Below are positions 25,217 through 35,400 of a stretch of 56,527 nt of DNA, one piece after another (position 1 is the first letter of the stretch; the number at the start of each line of letters is the position of its first letter). The notes beneath the pieces were generated by a model that was not told the DNA's origin, did not search any database, and worked only from the letters and a program-made list of their open reading frames with translations. This DNA is from CAYTEO01 sp964436825. Lineage in GTDB: Bacteria > Krumholzibacteriota > Krumholzibacteriia > LZORAL124-64-63. Made by a program: the position numbers and the translations under genes. The stretch covers positions 1-56,527 of the forward strand of contig CAYTEO010000012.1 in the NCBI GenBank assembly GCA_964436825.1, in the 5' to 3' direction.

Positions 25217-27305
25217 GGATCGCCTCCACGGGTTCGGGTTCCAGCAGGGGATCGAAACGCAGCAGGTTCAGGTTCCCCAGCCCCGTGTTCGGTAAGTACA
25301 TCGTCGCGTCCAGCAGGGTCTTGAGCATCATGATCCCCAGTCCGCGTCCGCGGGCCCGCACCTCGGGATCGTCCAGGTCCGGCTCCGGCCAGTCCCCCAG
25401 GTCGAAGACCCGCCCCTGGTCCCGCACCAGCAGGTGGCCGTCCAGGGGCACCTCGCCCGGCGGCTGCCACCAGAGGTCGATCTCGCCGGTCGCCTCGCCG
25501 GGATAGCCGTGCTCGGCGATGTTGGCACAGAGCTCGTAGACCCCGTGCTCGAGCAGGTCCAGCTGGCGCGAGGGGAGGTGCTGTGTCCCCGGCAGGCCAC
25601 GCAACCAGTCGCCGATCCGCGCCAGGGCCGGCAGCTCGGCCGGCAGCGAGAGATGGGGCGCATCGGCCAGGATCTCCTCGATGTCCTCCGCGGTGTGGTT
25701 GCGCAGCCAGGACAGGACCGCCTCGGTGCGCGGCGCCGCGGCGTCGGTCCTGCCGACGTGGGCGATGGCCAGCAGCGTCTGGTCGTCCATCTGGCCCGCC
25801 CCGCCCTGCCACGCGCAGACCCGCTGCTGGATCGTCCCCAGCAGCTCGGAGACGTCCCTGCCCGCCCCTTCCCGGAGCAGCTCGGCCAGGCGTTCGAAGC
25901 CGAACTCCTCGCCGTCGGTCGCCGCGGGCGCCTCGTTCAGCCCGTCCGTGTACTGCAGGACGACGTCGCCGGGAGCGAGGCGGATCGTCTCGTCGTGCAG
26001 CGAGGCGGCGAACTGCCCGCCCCGGATGGCCCCCAGGGGCAGGCCCCGCGTCCGGTACTGCTCGACCCGTCCGTCCGCCGCCCGGTAGACCAGCAGCGGA
26101 TTGTGGGCCGCCGAGGCGAAGATCAGCTCGTCGCGGGCGGGGTCGAGGATCCCGTAGAAGATCGTGATGAAGACTCCCGGGGCGAGGGAGTCGACCAGTC
26201 CCTGCTCCAGGGCCCGCAGCAGGTCCGAGGGAGAGTCGTGCGCGTCGCGGAGCGTGCGGACCAGGACGGCCAGCATCGAGGTCACCAGGCAGCCGGCAAG
26301 CCCCTTGCCGGCCACGTCGGCCAGCAGGACGCCGATCCGGCCGCGGGGCAGGGCGAAGACGTCGTAGTAGTCGCCCCCCACCTCGGCGGCCGCCTGGTAG
26401 CTGCCGGCGATGGCGTAGGGACCGACCCGCAGGGCGTGGTCGGGCATCAGGGACTGCTGGATGGCGTGGGCCAGCTCCATCTCGTGGTCCAGGCGCTCCT
26501 TCTCCAGCATCGCCTGCTGGGAGGCCTTGATCCGCGCGGCCATGTCGTTGACCGTGTCGGCCAGCAGGCCCAGCTCGGTGCGGTCGCGCACGGTCATCGG
26601 CGTGTCCAGGTCGCCGTGGCCGATCCGCTCCAGTCCCTCCCGCAGGGCGCGGACCGGCCGCAGCAGGAGGGTCATCACCAGGACGCTGACTCCCAGGCCG
26701 ACGGCCAGCATCAGGGCCGACAGCAGCAGCAGGCGGCGCCTGGCCGCGGCCAGCAGCGACTCCAGGTAGTCCCGCCGCAGGGCGACGACGGCGCGCCCCA
26801 GCTCGTGCCCCCCCACGTGCCGGATGGGGACGACGGCCACGATGTTCCGCTCGTCGCCCAGCAGCTGCTCCCCCGGCGCCGGCGCGGCCACCGCCGTCTC
26901 CGGCCGCGCGCCCTCCAGCCCCGTGAACGGCCGGCCCAGCTGCCGCGCGTCGTCGCTGCCCCGGATCAGGCCGTCCCGGTCCAGGACGGCGACCAGGGAC
27001 AGCTCGGGCCTGCTGCTGCGCATCTCCCGGATGACCGGTGTCAGGGTCAGCTCCGGGAACTCCTGCAGCAGGACGTCGGCACCGATGTTGGCCAGGGCCC
27101 GCGCCTCCAGCAGCAGGCGGGTCTGGATCTCCCGGGTCAGGGTCTGCCGCGCGTCATGCAGGGCCACGGTCCCGACCCCGACGACGGCCATCCCCACCAG
27201 CAGAGCCGTCACCAGGCTCAGGATCAGGCGCATGCTCGTGACGCTGCGCCGCGGTGCGCCGCCGACGGCGCCGTTGCCCTCCATCACTCTGGTCTCCCCC
27301 TTCAT
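25209..27305 (-). CDS. Membrane SpoIIE/RsbU-type PP2C phosphatase fused to an RsbW-like ATPase
   Basis: 698 residues. A membrane helix (~25-49), an extracytoplasmic sensor region (~50-185), a second helix (~190-213) and HAMP (~214-266) precede a coiled linker and the PP2C/SpoIIE domain (~295-515), with GGDYYDVF, LLADVAGKGLAG and MDDQTLLAI. The last ~140 residues are an anti-sigma-type HATPase with ELCANIAEHGY (N box), VRDQGRVFD (G1) and GRGLGIMML (G2). One polypeptide could therefore both phosphorylate and dephosphorylate the STAS proteins. ATG 27305 has GAGGGAG ahead. No sigma factor is nearby. Confidence 0.92.
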   Translation of the reverse strand: MKGETRVMEGNGAVGGAPRRSVTSMRLILSLVTALLVGMAVVGVGTVALHDARQTLTREIQTRLLLEARALANIGADVLLQEFPELTLTPVIREMRSSRPELSLVAVLDRDGLIRGSDDARQLGRPFTGLEGARPETAVAAPAPGEQLLGDERNIVAVVPIRHVGGHELGRAVVALRRDYLESLLAAARRRLLLLSALMLAVGLGVSVLVMTLLLRPVRALREGLERIGHGDLDTPMTVRDRTELGLLADTVNDMAARIKASQQAMLEKERLDHEMELAHAIQQSLMPDHALRVGPYAIAGSYQAAAEVGGDYYDVFALPRGRIGVLLADVAGKGLAGCLVTSMLAVLVRTLRDAHDSPSDLLRALEQGLVDSLAPGVFITIFYGILDPARDELIFASAAHNPLLVYRAADGRVEQYRTRGLPLGAIRGGQFAASLHDETIRLAPGDVVLQYTDGLNEAPAATDGEEFGFERLAELLREGAGRDVSELLGTIQQRVCAWQGGAGQMDDQTLLAIAHVGRTDAAAPRTEAVLSWLRNHTAEDIEEILADAPHLSLPAELPALARIGDWLRGLPGTQHLPSRQLDLLEHGVYELCANIAEHGYPGEATGEIDLWWQPPGEVPLDGHLLVRDQGRVFDLGDWPEPDLDDPEVRARGRGLGIMMLKTLLDATMYLPNTGLGNLNLLRFDPLLEPEPVEAIRA

Positions 27306-27341
27306 CGTCTCCCTCGTCCTTCATGAGCGGTTTGTGTCCTC

Positions 27342-29411
27342 TCACGGCGATCCCGTCCCCAGCGACCGGATCCGTTCCAGCTGGCTGCTGGCCCGCTCCA
27401 GGTAGCTGCGCGCCCGGCGGTCCTGCGGATCGACCTGCAGGGCCTTGCGCCAGGCGGCGACCGCCTCTTCCAGATGACCGGCGGCGAAGTGTTCCATGCC
27501 AAGGGTCAGGTACTCGTTCAGCAGGTGCTCGCGCACGTCCTTGTAGCCGGGGTCCAGGGACCAGACCAGCTCCCAGTGGCGCAGGGCCAGGTCGGTGCGG
27601 CCGGCGGCGTGCTCCTGCATCCCCTGCTCGTAGAGCATCGCCACCTCGCGGCGCTGCTCGGGTGTCAGGGCCGGCCGCTGCGGCGCGGCGGCCACCGTCG
27701 CCCGGCGCGAGGTCGAGTCCTGGCTTGCCTGCCGCGCCGGCGCGCCGGCCCGGTCCGCGGCACGGCGCAGCCGCTGCAGCTCGCGGCGCGCGGCCTGCAC
27801 GCCGGTGGCCGCGGGAGCGAGCCTCCCGGCCCGGGCCAGGAGGTCCTCGGCACCGCTGACGTCGCCGGCCCGGGCCAGGGCAACGGCCTGGCGTGCCAGT
27901 TCCTCGGCCCGCGAGACGGCGGCCAGGTCGACCTTCTCCAGCATGGCGGCCGCGACCGAGTCGCCGGGCTGCTGGGCGAGGATCTCCTGCAGGTTCCGGC
28001 GGGCGGTGGCCAGGTCGTCCCGGGCGAAGGCGTCCAGGGCGTCGGCGAACCGGCTGCGCAGGGCCGCCGAGCGCCGGGCGAGCCGGTCGCCGGCCTCCCG
28101 GACCGCCGCCAGGGCGCGCCGGGCCGCCGAGTCCTCCGGCGCCACCTGGAGCAACCGGCCGTAGGTGACCGTCGCCGCGACCAGGTCGCCCCGTGCGGTC
28201 TGCTGCTCGGCGCGTCGGCGCAGCGCCGTCACCTGGAGGGAGCGAGCCTCCCGGCTGTCCGGCGCCAGGACCAGGGCCATCGCCGTGCGCGACAGGACGT
28301 CGTCCAGGCGACCGGCGGCCAGGTCCTCGCGCGCCTGGCGCAGGAGGTCGGCCAGCTGGCGACGCTGGCTCTCCCGGTAGGCCTCGGCCAGGCGCTCGCG
28401 AAGGGCCCGCTCCAGGGCCTCGGCTGCCTCCCGGCGACGCTCGGCGACGCTCGGTCCGTGCCAGACGGTGATCCCCAGCCGCTCGATCGAGCCCAGGACG
28501 TTGTCCTCGAAGGCGAAATCGATCCGCAGGTCGTGCCAGGCGACGCCGAGCCCCGCGGTCAGGGTCCCGTCCAGCGAGCCGAGCCGCAAGGCGGCCAGGT
28601 CGCGGTAGCGGACCTCGGCTCCCAGGTGCCAGCGGGCATCCATCCCCCTGGTCTGCTCCCGGTCCAGCGAGACCAGGGCCGCCAGCTGGGGCGACAGGAG
28701 GCGCCTGTAGGCGGTGCCCAGACGCCAGCCGCGGGGATCGGGCACCGCCTCCTGGTCCAGGCGGAGATCGGGTTCGACGAGGTTGCGCACGGCCAGTCCC
28801 ACGGTCCAGCGGTCGCCGCCGGGACGGTCGGGGTCACGCAGTTGCCATGGCATGGCCAGCAGGCCCACATCGACTCCCGCCGCGGTACCGCTGTAGCCGG
28901 CCAGGCTCTGGCTCTGCAGCTTCAGGACGGCGCCGGCGTGCAGGCCGGGCCGCAGCGTCCGGCCGAAGCCCAGGCCGATCTCCATCTCGCTGTCGTCGAG
29001 ATCGCCGTCCAGCAGGACGTTGCGGTCGTCGCGCCGCTCGATGCCGTCGACACCGAAGCGCCGGATCGTCAGCGAGAAGACGCCGCGCCGCCAGTCGGGC
29101 CAGACGGCGCCCAGGTACTGTTCGCTGAAGCCCATCCCGAACAGGTTCGTGTGGGTCAGCTCGACCCCGGCCCGCGGCACCAGGGCCAGTCCGCCCGGGT
29201 TCCACAGCGGCGCGCTGGGGCCGGCGGCGACGGCGGCGTAGGCCCCTCCCATCCCCAGTGCCCGGTTGCCGGCGCCCAGGGCGAAGACCGAACGCAGCCC
29301 CGCGTCCTCGCCCGCCAGGACCGGCACGGCGGGCAGCAGCAGACAGAGGCCGACCAGCAGCCACCCTGGCCGACGCCGCGTCCGTCCCAGCCTGTCGCGC
29401 CACGCTCTCAT
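27342..29411 (-). CDS. PorV/PorQ-like outer-membrane barrel protein with C-terminal TPR region
   Basis: 689 residues; ATG 29411 overlaps the stop of the giant gene (ATGA). Signal peptide ~1-33 (ending VLAGED), then ~34-345 with LGAGNRALGMGGAYAAVA and PLWNPGGLALV, the N-terminal signature of the PorV/PorQ/UPF0164 barrel family. From ~345 on the protein is helical with TPR-like repeats (AREDLAAGRLDDVLSRTAMAL, LGMEHFAAGHLEEAVAAWRKAL) and a basic/Pro/Ala linker near 520-560. In type IX secretion PorV shuttles cargo bearing a C-terminal domain, and the gene upstream encodes just such a cargo candidate. Confidence 0.85.
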   Translation of the reverse strand: MRAWRDRLGRTRRRPGWLLVGLCLLLPAVPVLAGEDAGLRSVFALGAGNRALGMGGAYAAVAAGPSAPLWNPGGLALVPRAGVELTHTNLFGMGFSEQYLGAVWPDWRRGVFSLTIRRFGVDGIERRDDRNVLLDGDLDDSEMEIGLGFGRTLRPGLHAGAVLKLQSQSLAGYSGTAAGVDVGLLAMPWQLRDPDRPGGDRWTVGLAVRNLVEPDLRLDQEAVPDPRGWRLGTAYRRLLSPQLAALVSLDREQTRGMDARWHLGAEVRYRDLAALRLGSLDGTLTAGLGVAWHDLRIDFAFEDNVLGSIERLGITVWHGPSVAERRREAAEALERALRERLAEAYRESQRRQLADLLRQAREDLAAGRLDDVLSRTAMALVLAPDSREARSLQVTALRRRAEQQTARGDLVAATVTYGRLLQVAPEDSAARRALAAVREAGDRLARRSAALRSRFADALDAFARDDLATARRNLQEILAQQPGDSVAAAMLEKVDLAAVSRAEELARQAVALARAGDVSGAEDLLARAGRLAPAATGVQAARRELQRLRRAADRAGAPARQASQDSTSRRATVAAAPQRPALTPEQRREVAMLYEQGMQEHAAGRTDLALRHWELVWSLDPGYKDVREHLLNEYLTLGMEHFAAGHLEEAVAAWRKALQVDPQDRRARSYLERASSQLERIRSLGTGSP

Positions 29412-32400
29412 CGCACCACCGCCACCTTGCGGACCAGCCGTTCGGTCCCGCCGTCGTCGTACCGGACCCGGATCTCGGCCAGGTAGACACCGTTGCGCAC
29501 CGCCGCCCCGCGGCCGTTGCGACCGTCCCAGCGGTCCTGCTGGTAGAGACCGGCCTGGCGGTGCACGCCGTCGAGCAGGCGCCTGACGATCTCGCCGCGC
29601 GGGGTGTAGAGGACCAGGGAGACGGTCCCCGGACGGGGCAGGCCGAAGACGAAGGTCGTCGCCTCGCGCCCTGCCGCGAAGGGGTTGGGGAAGTTGCTGT
29701 AGCTGGCTTCCAGGTCGAGCCGGGTGAACGTCGCCGGCGCCGTGCGCAGCGGCAGGGCCGTCCCGCTGCCGGGCAGGATGGTGACCCGCCCGCCGACGCT
29801 GTCGGCCTGGGCGACCAGGACGCCGTCGTCGTCCAGGACCAGGCAGAGCGACCCGACCGGCGGCTCCGGGACCAGGTCCAGCCTCAGCTCCAGCTCCCGC
29901 GTCTGTCCCGGCACGAGAACCAGGGGTTGCGGCGTCTCCAGGACGAGCAGCGAATCGGAACCGACGAGCGCGGTGGCGGCGCTCCAGGAACTGTCGACCG
30001 ACACCAGCCGTGCCGCGGCGATCGCCCGGCCCACCTGGAGCGGCACACCGTCCCGGTCCTCGCCCGCCAGTCGCAGACCGCTCAGCCAGAGGTCGCCGCT
30101 GCCCTCGTCCGCCACGTTGGTGACGTTCAGCCGCAGCACCGGGACGTCGGTCGCCCCGGCGGCCAGCACCGGCGGCATCCGGTCCTCGCCGCCCACCGCG
30201 AGGTGGTCGGCCGGGCTGACCAGGACCAGGTCGGCGGAACGCAGCGGGGTCGGCGAGCCCGGCGCCGGTGTCACCGGGACGGCCTGGCCGGTGTTGACGT
30301 CGGCCAGGCGCAGGTCGCCGACGTCGGCCACGACGGTCACCTGTCCCGGCGGCGCCGCATGGGAGATGTCGGCCGTCACGACGACGATCGCCTCCTGCAG
30401 GGGGTCGAGGCGCACCCCGGCGATCGGCACCACGATCAGGCCGCCTGTCGCCTTGCCGGCACCGCCGCTCCCCGCCGGGGAGCCGTCGACAGAGACAGCC
30501 ACCCTCTCCAGGTAGCGATCGGCGGGCACGGGCTGGCCGGCCGCGTCCAGGACACCCACGCTCAGCGAATCGAGGGAGACCGCGGCCGCCAGGGCGTCGC
30601 CGGCATGACGCAGCGCCAGCCGCAGGACCGTCACGCCGCGAGCACCCAGGGTGCTGCGCCACGGCTCGTCGGGCAGGGCGGCCACCTCGGCCCGCTCGGG
30701 CGCGGTCTGGATCCGGACCCGCTGCCCCAGGGGAACCCCGCCCGCGAGGGTGACATCCAGGGCCTGTCCCGTGAGCCGGTCGGTGGCCGGCAGTCCCTCC
30801 GGCCCCGGCAGGACCAGCCGGTGGAGGCCCGCCGGGGCGTCGTCGCGCAGGTCGCCGCGCAGCGTGCAGGTTCCGCCGGCGTCCGTGACGACCAGCGGGG
30901 AGGCGAACGTCAGCTCCAGCAGGGTGTCGTCAAGGGCCGGTTCCGTCTCGACCAGCGTTCCGTCCGCCGCCTCGACGACCAGCCGCCGGAGGAGCCGGCC
31001 CGGGGGAACGAACCGGCCGTCGTCGGTCACCGCCGCCAGGGCCAGTCCGCCGGCGACGGCAGCGGCGGCCGCGTCGCCTCCCTGGAGCGTGAACGAGAGC
31101 CGCCCCACGACGGCGTCGGGCTGCCCCCGGGTGGCCGACAGCGTCTCGCCGGCCGCGGCGACGGTCAGCCCCGTCGGCGCGGTGACGATCCGGGCGGGCG
31201 AGGTCAGCACCGGCAGGGAGTCGGCGACGACCTGGACCGGCACCGGACGCCCGCCGGCCCCGTCCGTGACGGCGAGCCAGCCGCCGGCGTCGATCCCCAG
31301 GCACAGCCACGTCGCCGCGGGCTGTTCCAGCAGCTCGAGCTGGACCTGCAGGGCGACGTCGTCGCCGGGCGGCAACGGCAGGGGAGCATCCAGGGGTACC
31401 GTGACGACGGCACCCGCGCCGGCGGCGATCGTCGTCTTCCCCAGGACGGTCGTCCCGCTGCGCAGCGACACCTGCGCCAGGACGCAGTCCGCCGCCTGGT
31501 CGTCGCCCTCGCCGTCGAGGCAGCGCAGCGTGACGGCCTCCAGCCGCGGCGGCGCCGTCGCGGCATCCCCCGCCGCCCGGAGGACCCAGAGCAGGGCCGG
31601 CACGTCGCCGCTGCCGGCGGAGACCATTGCCGGCAGCAGGGATGTGGGCGTGGCGGCGACCGACACGGCGGGCTGCAGCACCGGCAGCGGATCGCTGGTG
31701 ACGGCGGCCGAGGCCACGGGCCGGCCGTCGGCGGCCGAGGTCCCCTCGGCCCGGCCCCGCAGGCGGAGGGTGTCGGCCGCGGTCGCGACCAGCCGCCAGG
31801 CGAACGCCGCCGTCCCGCCCGGGGACAGCTCCAGGCTCGCCGGCGCCGGGCCGGACACGAGCGTCGCCTCGCCGCCGACCACCTCCGGCACCGAGGGAAC
31901 GATCCCGGTCACCGCCTCGTCCCCGGCGAGGTGGACCTCCAGGCGGGCCGTCAGGGTGTCCCCCACCGCCGCCGGCGACGCGTCCCACAGCCAGCGGACC
32001 TGCAGGACGGAGCTGCTGACCAGCAGCTCCGTCCCACCGGTCAGCTGGACGTCGATCGGCCCGTCGTTCCCCGACGCCATCTCCAGACCGAAGCGCGGCA
32101 CCCGCAGCCGCAGGGTCCCGCCGTCGGCGGCGCCCGCCGCCACGTCGGCGGTGACGTGCAGCAGCAGGCCGTCCGGCGGGACCGGCACGGCCGGCGAGGC
32201 CTCCCAGGTGTCGCCCCCGCGCGCCATGACCGCCAGCAGGCTGTCGTCCCCGGCACCTCCGTCGGGCAGGCCGTCCCCGCCGTCCCGCCACAGGCGCAGG
32301 GCGGCCAGGTCGTCGGCCGTGGCCGTGCCCGCCGGTTCCAGGCGGAGTGCGAGGAGACGATCCCCCGCGCCGCCGTTGCCCGGCGCCCGGAGCGCCAGCA

Positions 32401-35400
32401 GCGGCAGCAGCGAGTCCCCGGGGGCGACGGTCCGCGACGGCGGGGCGGCCGCGGCCAGCTGTGCCGCCACCAGGCCGTCGACGACCACCGCGGTGCCCCC
32501 CAGGGGCCAGTCGGCCACGTAAGCCACCGGCGCGGCGAAGGCCACGTCCGTGGCGTCCTGCAGCCGGACCGCCACGGTGTCGCCGTCGGCGGCGCCGGTC
32601 AGCGACAGGTCGCCCGCTGCGAACAGATGCCCCGTCTGCTGGGCGGGGATCGACCAGTGCAGCCCCCGCCACGCGGCCTGTCCGTCCTCCCACCAGGCCA
32701 CCCCCAGCAGGGTGTCGGTCCCCGCACCCTGGAACAGGCCGTCCCCGTCGTCGGCCCAGAGGGTCAATCGCTCCAGGTCGGTGCCGGGAGCATGGGGCGC
32801 CGCCACGACGGTGGCGTCATGCAGCGTCAGGGAGGTCAGCTGCTGGGGATCGGCGGTCGTGTTGGTGGCGGTCAGGTGCCACAGCGGCACGTCGCGATCG
32901 CCGGGACGAGCCGTCACCACCGGCCGGGCCGCGGCGGCCAGGAAGATCCTGTCCCGCTCGCTGATCAGCTGGGCCGTGGGGTTGACCACCGGCCCGTCCA
33001 CCAGGCCGTCGTTGCCGCCGGCCACGGCGACCGCCAGCACCGGCGGCCCCGGCAGCCCGAAGCGCAGGGTCCTGTCCGTCGTGGCCGTGGCCGCCACGTC
33101 GGCGGTGACCAGCAGGCGCCTGCCGCCGACCGGCAGCGTCACGGACAGGCCGCTGAGGATCCAGCGCTCGCCCGTGGCGACGAGGTCCCCCAGCAGCGTG
33201 TCGGCGGGCGAGCCCGGCTCCCCGTCCCCGTCGTCCAGCCAGGCGCGGAGGGCCGTGATGTCCTCCCCCGCCCGGGCGGTCCCGGCGTTGAACAGGGAGA
33301 TCTCCTGCAGGACGTCCGGCGCGTAGCCGTCGGCCGGCAGGGTCACGTCCAGGACCGGGACGGCGGCCTGTCCGGGCGCCACGACACCGGCCGGCACGGG
33401 ATGGAGCGTCACCTGGGCGGCGCTCATGCCGTCGACGACGGGCGCGGCGGTCGTCGACAGCGGCCAGGGGCGGTCGGGGTCCAGCATCACGTCGCGTCCG
33501 AACGCCAGCGCGGTGAAGTCGGCCAGGACCAGGGCCAGCCGGTCACCGTCCCGGGCCGACAGCGACGGCGCGCCCAGGACCCGCAGCGCGAGCGTCTCCT
33601 CCGGTGCCAGGGCCAGGGAAAGGCCGTCGAAGACGGCCCGGCCGTCGGCGAGGGCCGTCTCACCCAGGTCGCGCCAGTGGTCCGACGCATCGCCCTGACG
33701 GGACTGGAGCACCAGGGAGGTCCAGCCGGCGTCCCGCTGCGCCCGGTCGCCGCTGCCGGAATCGGCTGCCGTCACCGCCACGGCCCGGAGGGTGTCGACG
33801 ACGACGGACCAGTTCACCAGCTCCCAGGCCAGCATCGGCACCGGCGCCGCGCCGGGCAGCAGGCGGTCGGCGCCGCTCTCGCGGCCGCGGACCAGGACGT
33901 GACCGACGTCCGGGACGCGGACCTCGACCCCGACCCGGATGGTGTCGTTGGCGGCGACGGGGTCGACCTGGTCGAGCCGCGAGATGCCGATCGTGCTGGT
34001 CAGGGTCGAGCCGCCTGTCCGTTCGCCGACGCGGGCCGTCAGCTCGAGCGTCGCCGTCGAGTCGGGCGGCAGGTCGCCGATCTGCCAGGTCCCCGTCTGG
34101 GGATCGAACGCCGCCGCCGGATCGGACGCCAGCCAGAGCAGTCCCCCCGGCAGGCTGTCGGTGACGGCGATCCCGCTGCCGGCGTTGGGACCCAGGTTCG
34201 TCACCGCCAGGTGGAATCGGACGGTGTCGCCCTCGTCGGCGACGGTCGGGTCGACCGTGGCAGCGACGGCCAGGTCGACGCCGCCGACGACGAGGGTATC
34301 GGCCGCCGTGTCGTTCCCGGGGACGGGATCGCCCTGGTCGGCTGCGGCGATCAGGGCGGTGACGACCTGGGTGCTGCCTGTCGTCCCCACGTCCACCGTC
34401 GTGCGGACGAACAGGACCCGCGGCGCCCCGACGGCGGCCTGGCCGACGTTCCAGAGGAGTCCGTCGCCGTCGGGGGCGGCGGCGAACTCCTCGCTCTCGG
34501 GCGTGTGGCCGCGGTAGGTCAGCCCGTCCGGCAGCCGCAGCCGGACGCCGACGCCGGTGGCCGGGTCGGGACCCTGGTCGGTGACGTAGAGGGTGATGTT
34601 GACGACGTCCCCCTCGTTGGGCGACGAGACGTCCAGGAAGGTCGCCAGCTGCAGGTCGGCGCTCTGGACGACGAGCGAGTCGACGGCCGTGTCGTTGCCG
34701 GCGACGGGGTCGCGCTGGTCGACCGCGACGACCCGGACCAGGGCCGTCAGCGTCTGGCCGAAGGTTCCCTGGTCCACGCTGCTGCCCAGGGAGAGATCGG
34801 CCACCTCTCCCGGCGCCAGGTCCCCCACCTGCCAGGTCCCGGTCGCCGGGTCGTAGGCCCCCTGGCTGGCGTCGACGTCGGCGGGATCGAGGGAGACCCC
34901 CGCCGGCAGGGTGTCGGCGACGACGATGCCCGTGGCCGGGTTCGGGCCCTGGTTCGTGACCAACAGGTACCAGGTGACCCTGCTCCCCTGGTTGGGACGG
35001 TGTTCGCTGGCGCGCAGGGAGACGGCCAGGTCGGCCTCGGGTCCGACGACCACCGCGGCGCTGTCGCTGTCGTCCCCCGCGTCGACGTCCGCCTGGTCGA
35101 CGGACACGATGCCGGCCGTGTTGAGCAGCGTGTCCCCCGCCGCGTCCGGCGCCACGGCCGCCCGCAGGCGGAGCGTCTCGGCCGCCGCCGCGGCCAGGTC
35201 GCCCAGGAACCACCGTCCCAGCTGGGCGTCGTAGTCGGGGCGGTCCGCCCCGGCGAAGACCAGTCCCGCCGGCAGGACGTCCAGGACGACGATGCCCGTG
35301 GCCGCGTCCGGACCGGCGTTGGCGACGGCCACGTCGAACACGACGGTGTCGCCGGCGGCGGGCGTCGCCGGGGAGACGGTCTTGGTCAGCGACAGGTCGA

